Assembly: GCA_034211175.1 (NCBI GenBank)
Contig: JAXHUH010000074.1
Coordinates: 1-30,472 of the forward strand
Length of the DNA stretch: 30,472 nt
Direction: 5' to 3'
Origin: JAXHUH01 sp034211175
GTDB lineage: Bacteria; Actinomycetota; Acidimicrobiia; Acidimicrobiales; CAIXPF01
Positions 6,547-13,973 of the stretch are shown piece after piece. Numbering within the stretch: the stretch's first letter is position 1; each line of letters begins with the position of its first letter. The notes under the pieces were generated by a model that was not told where the DNA came from, did not search any database, and worked only from the letters and a program-made list of their open reading frames with translations. The position numbers and the translations under genes are program-made.

Positions 6547-8555
6547 GCACCCGCCTCACCTCGATCGCCAACCGGGCCAGCCGGGTGCTCGGCCGACGCA
6601 TGGACCGGCGCGGCTTCGTCACCCGGGCCGCGATCGCCGGCTCCGCCATCGCCGTCGCCGGCCGCACGTTCGCCCTGCGGCCGATGTCGGCCTACGCGGC
6701 GGTGTGCAACTGCAACGGCTCGACGTGCGACTGCAGCCAGACGTGCTGCGACGGCTACACCGACTTCTGCTGCCTCACCTACGGCGCCAACACCTGCCCG
6801 CCGGGCACGGTCGCCGCCGGCTGGTGGAAGGTCGACGGCTCGTCGTTCTGCAACAACGGTCCCCGCTACTACCTCGACTGCAACTCGGGGTGCGGCACCT
6901 GCGGCTGCGGGTCGAGCGGCACCTGCAGCGGGGCGTGCTCGGGCACGTCGTGCGGGTGCGCCGAGGGCTCGTGCAACAACCGCAAGGTCGGCTGCACCCG
7001 GTTCCGCTACGGGCAGTGCAACCAGGCGATCCCGTGTGTCGGGCCCATCGTCTGCCGGGTCGTCACCTGCCAGCCGCCGTGGAAGATCGACAACACCTGC
7101 GGCACCGCGGTGCGCACCGACAACGCCACGCGGACCCACGACCGCCCGTGCCTCCACCCCGCCGACGTCGGCCCGACCTCGACGGTCCTGCCCCTCGCCG
7201 CGGACTGGACGGGCAACGGTCGCACCGGCATCGGGTTCTACAACCGGGTGACCGGCGTGTGGGCCGAGCGCGACACCGCCTCGGACGGCCGGCCCGACCG
7301 GACCCTCAGCTGGGGCGGGCGCCGCCAGCCGCTCGTCGGCAACTGGATCGGCAACGGCCTGCGCACCCCCGGCCTCTACGACCCGGCGACCGGCCGCTGG
7401 CTGCTTCGCTACGAGCACCGTGGCGGCGCCATCGACGCCGACTTCGCCTGGGGCATCGGCAACATCGCGGTCGCCGGCGACTGGCGGGGAACCGGCGTGA
7501 CCGGCATCGGGCTCTACGACCCCGACAAGCGGCGCTGGCACCTGCGCGACCGGGCCGACTCGGGGGCGACCGACCGCATCGTCGACTTCGGCGTCGCCGA
7601 CGCGCTGCCGATCGTCGGCGACTGGGCCGGGGCGGGGTACGACTCGCTCGGTGTGTACCGGCCGTCGACCGGCGACTGGGTGTTCCGCTTCCCCGACGGC
7701 ACCCGCACCAGCTTCCGTTGGCGGCCGGGCGGCCTGCCGGTCGTGGGCGACTGGGCGGGCGACGGCACCGTCGGCGTCGGCGTGTACGTGCCCGGCGAGG
7801 ACGCGTGGTACTTCCGCGACGTCGCCGAGGTGGTGCAGCTCCAGGTGAAGCCGCGGCGCATCCCGGTGCGGATCGACCCCGGCGCCGGCCAGCCCTCCGC
7901 CCCGAGCACCTACGACCCGGTCACCGGCACCTGGGAGGCGTACCGCCTCGACGGCGCCCGCCGGGGCGCCTTCGTCTGGGCCCCGCGGATGCGCCCGCTG
8001 ACGGGCGACTGGAACGGCACCGGCCGCAGCGGCGTCGGCGTCTACCGGCCGTCGGACGCGCGGTGGTGGTTCCGCAACCAGCTCCCCGGCCTCGCCACCG
8101 ACCACTCGTTCGCCTGGGGCCTGCCCCCGCAGTCGGTGCAGCCCATCACCGGGGACTGGGACGGCGACGGGCGCAGCGGCATCGGGCTGTACAAGCCGGC
8201 CACCGGCCAGTGGTACACCCGCGACGAGCTCGTCGGCGGGCGCACCGACGGCCGCTTCACCTGGGGCCGCGGCGGCACCGCGATCAGCGGCGACTGGGAC
8301 GGCGACGGCCGCAGCGGGGTCGGCCTCTACGAGGAGCACCGCCGCCGCTTCCACATGCGCAACGACCTCGCGCCGAGCGGCGGCACCGAGTGGCGCATCG
8401 ACTGGTTCGGCCAGCGGGGCGTGCCCTTCGCCGGGGACTGGTACGGCACCGGCCAGGACGCACCCGCCGTGTACGATCCGGAGACCGGGCGCATGCTGTT
8501 GCGCACCAGTCCGACCGTGCAGGGCGATCGCCGAGTCTCGTTCGCGGCGCCGTGA
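6543..8555 (+). CDS. Tat-exported Cys-rich MauA-like protein fused to FG-GAP-like repeats
   Basis: The 670-residue protein starts with a twin-arginine signal (MDRRGFVTRA at 20-29, then a hydrophobic stretch). Residues 55-203 hold 26 Cys. The string CDCS, then NTCPPGTVAAGWW, then a Tyr/Asp/Cys block, resembles the methylamine dehydrogenase light chain (CDCSGG, NCPPGTKLATASW, YRDCCG). Trp94/Trp95 would match the first TTQ-forming Trp; by eye the second Trp position is Gly150, so the normal TTQ cofactor may not form. Residues 211-670 carry about ten repeats of roughly 46 residues (GDWxGxGxxGIGxYxPxTGxW), suggesting a beta-propeller, the sixth degenerate. MauE- and MauD-like genes flank it. The MauA relation is by inspection only. 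Confidence 0.7.
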   Translation: MSTRLTSIANRASRVLGRRMDRRGFVTRAAIAGSAIAVAGRTFALRPMSAYAAVCNCNGSTCDCSQTCCDGYTDFCCLTYGANTCPPGTVAAGWWKVDGSSFCNNGPRYYLDCNSGCGTCGCGSSGTCSGACSGTSCGCAEGSCNNRKVGCTRFRYGQCNQAIPCVGPIVCRVVTCQPPWKIDNTCGTAVRTDNATRTHDRPCLHPADVGPTSTVLPLAADWTGNGRTGIGFYNRVTGVWAERDTASDGRPDRTLSWGGRRQPLVGNWIGNGLRTPGLYDPATGRWLLRYEHRGGAIDADFAWGIGNIAVAGDWRGTGVTGIGLYDPDKRRWHLRDRADSGATDRIVDFGVADALPIVGDWAGAGYDSLGVYRPSTGDWVFRFPDGTRTSFRWRPGGLPVVGDWAGDGTVGVGVYVPGEDAWYFRDVAEVVQLQVKPRRIPVRIDPGAGQPSAPSTYDPVTGTWEAYRLDGARRGAFVWAPRMRPLTGDWNGTGRSGVGVYRPSDARWWFRNQLPGLATDHSFAWGLPPQSVQPITGDWDGDGRSGIGLYKPATGQWYTRDELVGGRTDGRFTWGRGGTAISGDWDGDGRSGVGLYEEHRRRFHMRNDLAPSGGTEWRIDWFGQRGVPFAGDWYGTGQDAPAVYDPETGRMLLRTSPTVQGDRRVSFAAP

Positions 8556-8580
8556 GCGCCGATCGCCCGGAGGTCCGCCC

Positions 8581-9366
8581 ATGACCGTCATCGTCATCGC
8601 TCTCGTCGTCGCCGTCGCCGCGCTCGGGGTGCTCGTCGTCGGCCTGCTCCGCAGCCATGCCGAGATCCTGCGCGCCCTTCACGACCTCGGCGTCTCCCTC
8701 GACCCGGACGCCCCCGAGCACGACCACGCCGACGACCGCTCCTCGACGGGCGCGGCGTCCCCCGCCGTGCACCGGGTCCCCGACCCGACCCGTCGGGCCG
8801 GGCGCGCCGCCGGCGACATCCGCGGCCGGACACCCGACGGCGGCGCGGCCAGCGTCAGCGTCGGTGGTGGCCGCCGGACGCTGCTCGCGTTCCTCTCCAC
8901 CGGTTGCTCGACGTGCTCGGCGTTCTGGGAGGCGTTCCGCTCCCCCGACGTCGACATGCCGGCCGGCGCGCGGCTGATCATCGTCACCCAGGGGCCCGAG
9001 CACGAGAGCCCCGGCGGCGTCGACGCCCTGCGGCCTGCGGCGACGACGGTCATGTCCTCTGCGGCGTGGACCGACTACGGGGTCGAGGGCTCGCCGTACT
9101 TCGTCCTGGTCGACGACGGCACGGTGGCCGGCGAGGGCACGGCGACATCGTGGGACCGGGTCATGGAGCTGCTCGGGCGGGCCATCGTCGACGAGGGGCC
9201 GCGCTCGAGCCGCCGCGACCTGCTCCGCGGCCGGCCGCGCCCCGAGGGCGGCGACGGGCTGGACCTGCGCGACACCGACGAGGCGCTGCTGCGTGCCGGC
9301 ATCACCCCGGGCGACCCCCGCCTCTGGGGTGCCGACGACCCGGTCGATGGCGACGGACGGCCGTGA
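8581..9366 (+). CDS. Membrane-anchored thioredoxin-fold protein, MauD/TlpA-like
   Basis: This is a 261-residue protein. Residues 2-22 form an N-terminal membrane anchor; a charged linker follows to about residue 75. A thioredoxin fold then carries TGCSTCSAFW (Cys109-Ser-Thr-Cys112) and a cis-Pro loop in GSPYFVLVD. In mau loci MauD is an anchored CxxC protein needed for stable MauA, presumably in disulfide formation. Here it follows a 26-Cys exported protein, which fits that job. The C-terminal 60 residues (Arg/Asp/Gly-rich, ending near LRAGITPGDPRLWG) are not part of the usual fold. The ATG follows GGAGG by seven bases. Its stop overlaps a very short ORF (GTGA). Confidence 0.8.
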   Translation: MTVIVIALVVAVAALGVLVVGLLRSHAEILRALHDLGVSLDPDAPEHDHADDRSSTGAASPAVHRVPDPTRRAGRAAGDIRGRTPDGGAASVSVGGGRRTLLAFLSTGCSTCSAFWEAFRSPDVDMPAGARLIIVTQGPEHESPGGVDALRPAATTVMSSAAWTDYGVEGSPYFVLVDDGTVAGEGTATSWDRVMELLGRAIVDEGPRSSRRDLLRGRPRPEGGDGLDLRDTDEALLRAGITPGDPRLWGADDPVDGDGRP

Positions 9367-9437
9367 CGGCCACCGCGACCGTGGTCGGGATGGTCGTCGC
9401 CGCGATGGCCGCCATCCGGGCATCGTGGTCCCCTTGA
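9363..9437 (+). CDS. Possible 24-residue hydrophobic small protein
   Basis: GTG 9363 overlaps the stop of the thioredoxin-like gene as GTGA, and the ORF ends nine bases before the next ATG. The peptide (MTATATVVGMVVAAMAAIRA then SWSP) is one hydrophobic segment that could span a membrane. Its placement, with coupling on both sides, argues for a translated product or a coupling device. It has no independent ribosome-binding site, and it could be chance. Confidence 0.35.
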   Translation: MTATATVVGMVVAAMAAIRASWSP

Positions 9438-9446
9438 GGCGAGTCG

Positions 9447-10037
9447 ATGCTCTCGAGCATCCATCCGCTCGGCGAGCGGGTGAAGGGCAACCGCTATCAG
9501 GTCACGGCCGGCGCCTACGTGGTGGGCTCGACGCTCGGCGGCACCGCGCTCGGCGCCCTGGCCGCCGTCGCCGGGCTCGCGGTCCACGTCCTGGTGCCGA
9601 CGGGTGCCGCGCTGGCGATCGCCGCGATCGTGGCCCTCGGCGGGGCGGTGGCCGACCGCACGGGCCTGCGGTTGCCGTGCTGGCGGCGCCAGGTCGACGA
9701 GCGCTGGCTCGACGTCTACCGGGGCACCGTGTACGGCGCAGGGTTCGGCGCCCAGCTCGGCTTCGGCCTCGTGACCATCGTGACCTCGGCGTCGACGTAC
9801 GTCGCGGTGGCGATGGCGGTGCTGATCGGCGGGCCGGTGTCCGCGCTCGTCATCGGGACGACGTTCGGCACGGTGCGGGGGCTGGTCCTGTTGAGCGGGC
9901 GCCGGATCACCGGGCCCGAGTCGTTGCGCCACTTCCATCGCAGGCTCGCGGAGCAGGCCCCGGCGTTCGACCGGGCGACGTCGGTGACGATGGTGCTGGC
10001 CGGGCTGGCGTTGGCGGGCATCGCCGTCGCGGTGTGA
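9447..10037 (+). CDS. Polytopic membrane protein of the mau-like cluster
   Basis: This 196-residue protein has about five hydrophobic segments: 20-46, 48-67, 92-112, 113-136 and 176-196. A cytoplasm-like basic loop (RLPCWRRQVDERW) sits near residues 75-90, with a single Cys, and another basic loop lies near 145-165. I do not recognise the family. The start ATG has GAGGCGAG upstream. Its position between the CxxC thioredoxin-like gene and the downstream genes suggests a role in maturation, transport or electron supply for the exported Cys-rich protein, but this is context only. It lacks a paired-Cys motif of the CcdA/DsbD type. Confidence 0.7.
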   Translation: MLSSIHPLGERVKGNRYQVTAGAYVVGSTLGGTALGALAAVAGLAVHVLVPTGAALAIAAIVALGGAVADRTGLRLPCWRRQVDERWLDVYRGTVYGAGFGAQLGFGLVTIVTSASTYVAVAMAVLIGGPVSALVIGTTFGTVRGLVLLSGRRITGPESLRHFHRRLAEQAPAFDRATSVTMVLAGLALAGIAVAV

Positions 10038-10075
10038 GCGGTGGGCGGCGCCCGGCGGGCGCCCGAGGAGGTCGT

Positions 10076-10096
10076 ATGAGCGGAACGGCGACATGA
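10076..10096 (+). CDS. Six-codon leader ORF coupled to the next gene
   Basis: ATG 10076 has a near-perfect ribosome-binding site (GAGGAGG at 10065-10071). It reads only MSGTAT before TGA at 10094-10096. That stop overlaps ATG 10093 of the next gene (ATGA), which has no good site of its own. The arrangement is that of a translated mini-ORF feeding ribosomes to the downstream start. Alternatively a single-base sequence error could have split an original N-terminus. Confidence 0.35.
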   Translation: MSGTAT

Positions 10097-10830
10097 GCGA
10101 CGAGGGAACGCCCGACGACGAGGCCCCCGACACCGGGGTGCCCGACGACCAGGCCCCCGACACCGTGGTGCCCACCACCGGGGCATCGCGCACCGGTGCC
10201 GCCGACACGACCGTCCCCGACACCGGAGCGCCCGGCACGACGGTCCCGAGCACCGTCACCCCCGACCCCGCGGCCCGCGGCCGGGCGCAGGAGGGACGGG
10301 AGGGCGGCGCACCGATCGCCGCGCACGGGCTGCGCGTCGGGGTGCCCGACGGTTGGGAGGCGCAGATCACCCGGCCGGAACCGCTGCTGGGCCCGGCCGC
10401 GGCGCGGGTCGAGGGCCCGATCGAGGGTGTCGAGGGCGTGGCCCCCGACGGCACGGTCGCCGGTGACGAGGGCACGATGAACCCGGTCGTGCACCTGGCC
10501 AACTTCGCCATGCCCGCCGACCGGGGTGACTTCGGCAGCGGCGCGGTCGAGATCATGCGCCGAGGCGACCTCTTCGTGGCCATCGTCGAGTACGACCGCG
10601 AGGCCGCCGCCACCCCGCTGTTCGCCGACGACGGCCCGCCCCGGGTCGCCATCGGGGACTTCGACGCCACCCAGATGCAGCGGACCCGCTCCGGGCTCGT
10701 CGGCTGCCAGCGGTTCTTCCGTCTCGGCGGCCACGCGTTCTGCGCGTACATCGTCGCCCCCGCCGCCGACCTCGGCGACGCCACCATCGCCGCGTTGAAC
10801 GACGTGCTCGCCGGCTTCTCGGTCGACTGA
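10093..10830 (+). CDS. Unknown protein with Asp/Thr/Pro-rich N-terminus
   Basis: This is a 245-residue protein. Residues 1-65 are low complexity, with repeated PDT or PDD units (PDTGVPDDQAPDT). Residues 75-245 look like a folded alpha/beta domain (GLRVGVPDGWEAQITRP near the start, DVLAGFSV at the end), loosely resembling PsbP/LpqN-type small domains; I cannot name a family. No signal peptide or membrane segment is visible, which is odd among neighbours that are exported or in the membrane. Translation probably depends on the preceding mini-ORF. The gene lies 53 bases before the PQQ-like lipoprotein, which also has a low-complexity DTAVSDTA linker. Confidence 0.6.
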   Translation: MSDEGTPDDEAPDTGVPDDQAPDTVVPTTGASRTGAADTTVPDTGAPGTTVPSTVTPDPAARGRAQEGREGGAPIAAHGLRVGVPDGWEAQITRPEPLLGPAAARVEGPIEGVEGVAPDGTVAGDEGTMNPVVHLANFAMPADRGDFGSGAVEIMRRGDLFVAIVEYDREAAATPLFADDGPPRVAIGDFDATQMQRTRSGLVGCQRFFRLGGHAFCAYIVAPAADLGDATIAALNDVLAGFSVD

Positions 10831-10883
10831 CGCGCACGGGCCGCGCCCGGCGGCCGGGTGGCACGCCCGTCGAGGCGGACCCG

Positions 10884-12461
10884 TTGCGCACCATCCCGCC
10901 ATCTGCTCACCTGGTGTGCGTGCTCCGCCACGCTCCGGCCGCCGGATCCGTCGCCGCACTCGCGCTCGCCGGTTGTGTGCTCGTCTCGTGCGTGGCCGAC
11001 GCCGACGAGATGCCCGACACTGCGGTCAGCGACACCGCGGTCAGCGACACCGCCCCGGCCGACGCCGCCCCCGCCGACAGCGACACGTGGGCCCTGCCCA
11101 ACCGCGACCTGTGGAACGGACGGGCGAACCCCGACACCCGGATCGGGTCGGCGACCATCGACGGGCTCGCCGAGCGGTGGCGCCTCGAGCTCGCCGGTCG
11201 GCCGCTCGGCTCGGCGTCGTCCACGCCGATCGTGGTCGACGACACCGTCTACTACGGCGACACCGGGGCGAGCGTGTACGCACTCGACCGCACCACCGGC
11301 GAGCTCCGCTGGCAGGTCGACGGTGCCGGCGGGGGCCCGGGGCCGAACGGCGTCGTCGTCAACGACGGCGTGGTCTACGCGAGCGACGACGGCACCGGCA
11401 TCCGGGCCCTGTCGGCCGACGACGGCGCCGAACGCTGGTCGACCGACCTCGTCGACGCCGGCGGGCTCGTCAACATCGCGCCGGTCGTCGCCGACGGGCT
11501 CGTGCTCGCGGCGACCTCGGCCAGCGGCGAGCCCGGCGCCCGCGGGACCCTCTTCGCGCTCGACGCCGACACCGGGGCGATCGTCTGGTCGTTCGACACG
11601 ATCGTGTCCGACGATCTGTGGGGCCACCCGGAGATCAACAGCGGCGGTGGCGCCTGGTTCCCGCCCGCCGTCGACCTCGCCGCCGGCCGCACCTACTGGG
11701 GGACGTCGAACCCGTACCCGTTCCCCGGCGCGCCGGGGTACCCGAACGGGTCGAGCCGGCCCGGCGACAACCGCTGGACCCAGTCGACCCTGGCGCTCGA
11801 CCTGGCCACCGGCGAGCTCGCCTGGGGCCACCAGGCCGTGCCCCACGACCTGTTCGACCGCGACGCCGTGCTCACCGCGCTGGCCGACACCGACGACGAC
11901 GGCGCACCCGACGTGGTCATCGGCACCGGCAAGCACGCCCGGGTGCTCGGCCTGTCGACCGACGGCGAGCTGCTCTGGGACACCCCGATCGGGCTCCACG
12001 ACAACGACGACGTGACCGAGTTCGACGGTGAGCTCGTCGTGCTGCCCGGCATGGCCGGCGGCGTGGTGACGCCGCCCACGGTGGCCGACGGCGTGGTGTA
12101 CGTGGTCGTCGCCAACGTGGCGTCGCCCTACGCAGGGCCCGACGACCCGGCGGTGGGCCTCGAGTTCGACGCCCACGACAGCGACCTCGTCGCCCTCGAC
12201 GCCGCCACCGGCGAGATCCTGTGGGAGAGGTCGGTGCCGGGCGACGCGTTCGGCGGCGCGACGGTCGCGTCCGACCTGGTGCTCACCTCGACCCTGGACG
12301 GGCTCCTCCTCGCCCACGACCGCGCCGACGGCCGCGAGGTGTGGCGCCTCCAGCTCCCCGCTGGCATCAACGGCTGGCCGGCGGTCACCGACGACGAGCT
12401 GATCGTGCCGGTCGCCTGGACCGAGCCGCCGCTGCTCGTGTCCCTCGCGCTGCCCGACTGA
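10884..12461 (+). CDS. PQQ-dehydrogenase-like beta-propeller lipoprotein
   Basis: This is a 525-residue protein. A lipoprotein signal ends in ALALAGC (Cys31); a low-complexity linker (DTAVSDTAVSDTA) follows, then propeller blades. Typical quinoprotein strings are VYALDRTTGELRW, LFALDADTGAIVWSF, SRPGDNRWTQSTLALDLATG, AVPHDLFDRD and LVALDAATGEILWERS. They match the eight-bladed fold of quinoprotein alcohol dehydrogenases. The vicinal Cys pair of methanol and ethanol dehydrogenases is absent, so PQQ-dependent catalysis is uncertain; a binding or assembly role like BamB is possible. The start is TTG, chosen because GAGGCGG (10872-10878) precedes it; GTG 10914 lacks a site. It ends the mau-like cluster. 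Confidence 0.75.
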   Translation: MRTIPPSAHLVCVLRHAPAAGSVAALALAGCVLVSCVADADEMPDTAVSDTAVSDTAPADAAPADSDTWALPNRDLWNGRANPDTRIGSATIDGLAERWRLELAGRPLGSASSTPIVVDDTVYYGDTGASVYALDRTTGELRWQVDGAGGGPGPNGVVVNDGVVYASDDGTGIRALSADDGAERWSTDLVDAGGLVNIAPVVADGLVLAATSASGEPGARGTLFALDADTGAIVWSFDTIVSDDLWGHPEINSGGGAWFPPAVDLAAGRTYWGTSNPYPFPGAPGYPNGSSRPGDNRWTQSTLALDLATGELAWGHQAVPHDLFDRDAVLTALADTDDDGAPDVVIGTGKHARVLGLSTDGELLWDTPIGLHDNDDVTEFDGELVVLPGMAGGVVTPPTVADGVVYVVVANVASPYAGPDDPAVGLEFDAHDSDLVALDAATGEILWERSVPGDAFGGATVASDLVLTSTLDGLLLAHDRADGREVWRLQLPAGINGWPAVTDDELIVPVAWTEPPLLVSLALPD

Positions 12462-12491
12462 CGCGAGCGGCCCGGCGTTCCGATGCCACTG

Positions 12492-12525
12492 GTTCCGTGG
12501 AACAGCAAACAGTAGGGTACCCCTA
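12492..12525 (+). promoter_or_regulatory. Promoter with two inverted repeats before the HpaB-like operon
   Basis: GTTCCGTGGAAC (12492-12503) and TAGGGTACCCCTA (12513-12525) are two inverted repeats with short spacers. The second contains a TAGGGT -10-like hexamer, so a bound regulator would block it. The MarR protein encoded third in the operon is the natural candidate. The gene has its own site (GAGGGGGGA) before ATG 12588, implying a leader of roughly 60-65 bases. Confidence 0.5.
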
Positions 12526-12587
12526 GCTTCTCTGGCCGGGCCGTCGTCCCTGGTCCGGCACAGCTCTTCGAGGGGGGATCACGCACG

Positions 12588-13973
12588 ATGTTGACCGGCG
12601 CGCAGTACAAGGACTCGCTCAATGACGGCAGGCTCACCTACTTCGAGGGTGAGCGGATCGACGACCTGCCCGGCCACCCGCTGCTCGGCCAGACCGTCGA
12701 CTTCACCGCCAAGGGCTACGACAAGTACTACGACCCCTCCGGCCAGGCGACGAGCGCGCTGCTGAGCGTGCCCCGCTCGGCCGACGACCTGCGCGAGCTC
12801 ATCCCCAAGCTCCACGACGCCGGGATGATGGCCCACGTCACGTCGACGTCGATCCAGACGCTGAAGACCGCGGCGGGCCGCATGGAGGGCCAGGGCGAGT
12901 ACATCGAGCGGATGAACGCGTACATCGACGAGGCCCAGAAGGCCGACGTGCGCATCACCCAGTGCATCACCGACGCCAAGGGCGACCGCAGCCGCCCGCC
13001 GGCCAAGCAGGACGACGCCGACGCCTACGTCCACGTCGTCGACCGCCAGCGCGACGGCGTCGTGATCCGCGGCGCGAAGCTCCACATCACCGGGGCCAGC
13101 TTCGGCCACGACCTGCTCACGATTCCGACGAAGTCGATGAAGCCCGGCGAGGAGGAGTGGTCGATCGGCTGCGTCGTGCCGGTCAACGCCCCCGGCGTGC
13201 GCATCATCAACACGACGTATGCGCCCCGCCACGAGGACACCCGGGCGTTCCCGGTGTCGTCGAAGTACCACTACCCCGAGGGGTTCGTGATCTTCGACGA
13301 CGTGTTCGTGCCCAACGAGCGGGTCTTCCTCGACGGCGAGACGATCTACGCCGCCGTGTTCGCCCACTCGCTCGGGCTGTGGGAGCGCCTCGGCGGGCTC
13401 TCGGCGTTCGTCGAGGAGTCCGACCAGCTCGTCGGGTTCGCCCAGCTCGTCGCCGAGGCCAACGGCACCGCGGGGATCTCCCACGTCAAGGAGAAGATCT
13501 CCGAGATGATCATCCACGCGACCCTGATCCGCTCGACGTTGGAGGCAGCGATCGCGCACTGCAACATCGGGCCCGAGGGCGCCGCGTTCCCCAACGAGCT
13601 CTACGTCAACGCCGGCAAGTTCCACGCCGCGGCGAACTACAACCTCATGGTCCGCCACCTCCACGACATCTCCGGCGGCGCCGTGCTCACCGCCCCCGTC
13701 CCCGCCGACTTCGAGAACCCCGAGGTCGGCCACCTCGCCCGCAAGTACATGTCGACCAGCCGCGACATCGACGGCGAGTACCGCTCCCGACTGATGCACG
13801 CCATTCGCGACCTCACCGCCGACGCCTACGGCGGGTGGAAGTTCGTCACCAACCTCCAGGCCGGCGGCGGGCTCTACGCCCAGCGGATCGTGACCCGCAA
13901 GCACTACGACCTCGACTCGGCCAAGCGCAAGGCGCTGTCCGCCGCGGGCCTCGCCGAGGGCGACGTCCACTGA
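12588..13973 (+). CDS. HpaB/4-hydroxybutyryl-CoA dehydratase superfamily enzyme
   Basis: This is a 461-residue protein. Family strings are ITDAKGDRSRPPAKQ (from residue 127), HITGASFGHDLLTIPTKSM, FVIFDDVFVPNERVFLDGE, HVKEKISEMIIHATLIRS and AIRDLTADAYGGW. The superfamily holds FADH2-dependent 4-hydroxyphenylacetate 3-monooxygenases and the FAD/[4Fe-4S] 4-hydroxybutyryl-CoA dehydratase. No Cys pair occurs in the part that would carry the dehydratase cluster ligands (residues 55-125 have none), and the GGC ligand segment reads ERLGGLS. A flavin-only enzyme is therefore more likely. The acyl-CoA dehydrogenase gene overlaps its stop (TGATG), so a CoA-linked or aromatic degradation step is plausible. 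The substrate is unknown. Confidence 0.8.
   Translation: MLTGAQYKDSLNDGRLTYFEGERIDDLPGHPLLGQTVDFTAKGYDKYYDPSGQATSALLSVPRSADDLRELIPKLHDAGMMAHVTSTSIQTLKTAAGRMEGQGEYIERMNAYIDEAQKADVRITQCITDAKGDRSRPPAKQDDADAYVHVVDRQRDGVVIRGAKLHITGASFGHDLLTIPTKSMKPGEEEWSIGCVVPVNAPGVRIINTTYAPRHEDTRAFPVSSKYHYPEGFVIFDDVFVPNERVFLDGETIYAAVFAHSLGLWERLGGLSAFVEESDQLVGFAQLVAEANGTAGISHVKEKISEMIIHATLIRSTLEAAIAHCNIGPEGAAFPNELYVNAGKFHAAANYNLMVRHLHDISGGAVLTAPVPADFENPEVGHLARKYMSTSRDIDGEYRSRLMHAIRDLTADAYGGWKFVTNLQAGGGLYAQRIVTRKHYDLDSAKRKALSAAGLAEGDVH

Noticed and set aside
6543..8555. Call as functional methylamine dehydrogenase light chain
   Set aside because: The second TTQ Trp, MauB and MauG are not found; only a MauA-like head is claimed.
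6231..8597. 788-codon open frame antisense to the MauA-like gene
   Set aside because: Low-complexity translation and a clear Tat, Cys-rich and repeat protein on the other strand.
9405..9417. Palindrome GATGGCCGCCATC as an operator
   Set aside because: It lies inside the small coupled ORF of an operon, and Ala/Met codons explain it.
9075..12317. Very long open frame on the minus strand opposite the mau-like cluster
   Set aside because: It is the antisense shadow of high-GC codons; the product is a Gly/Ala/Arg/Val/Asp-rich string without any domain, while the plus strand has clear families.
12588..13973. Call as true 4-hydroxybutyryl-CoA dehydratase
   Set aside because: The Cys ligands for the [4Fe-4S] cluster are not visible, so only the superfamily is claimed.
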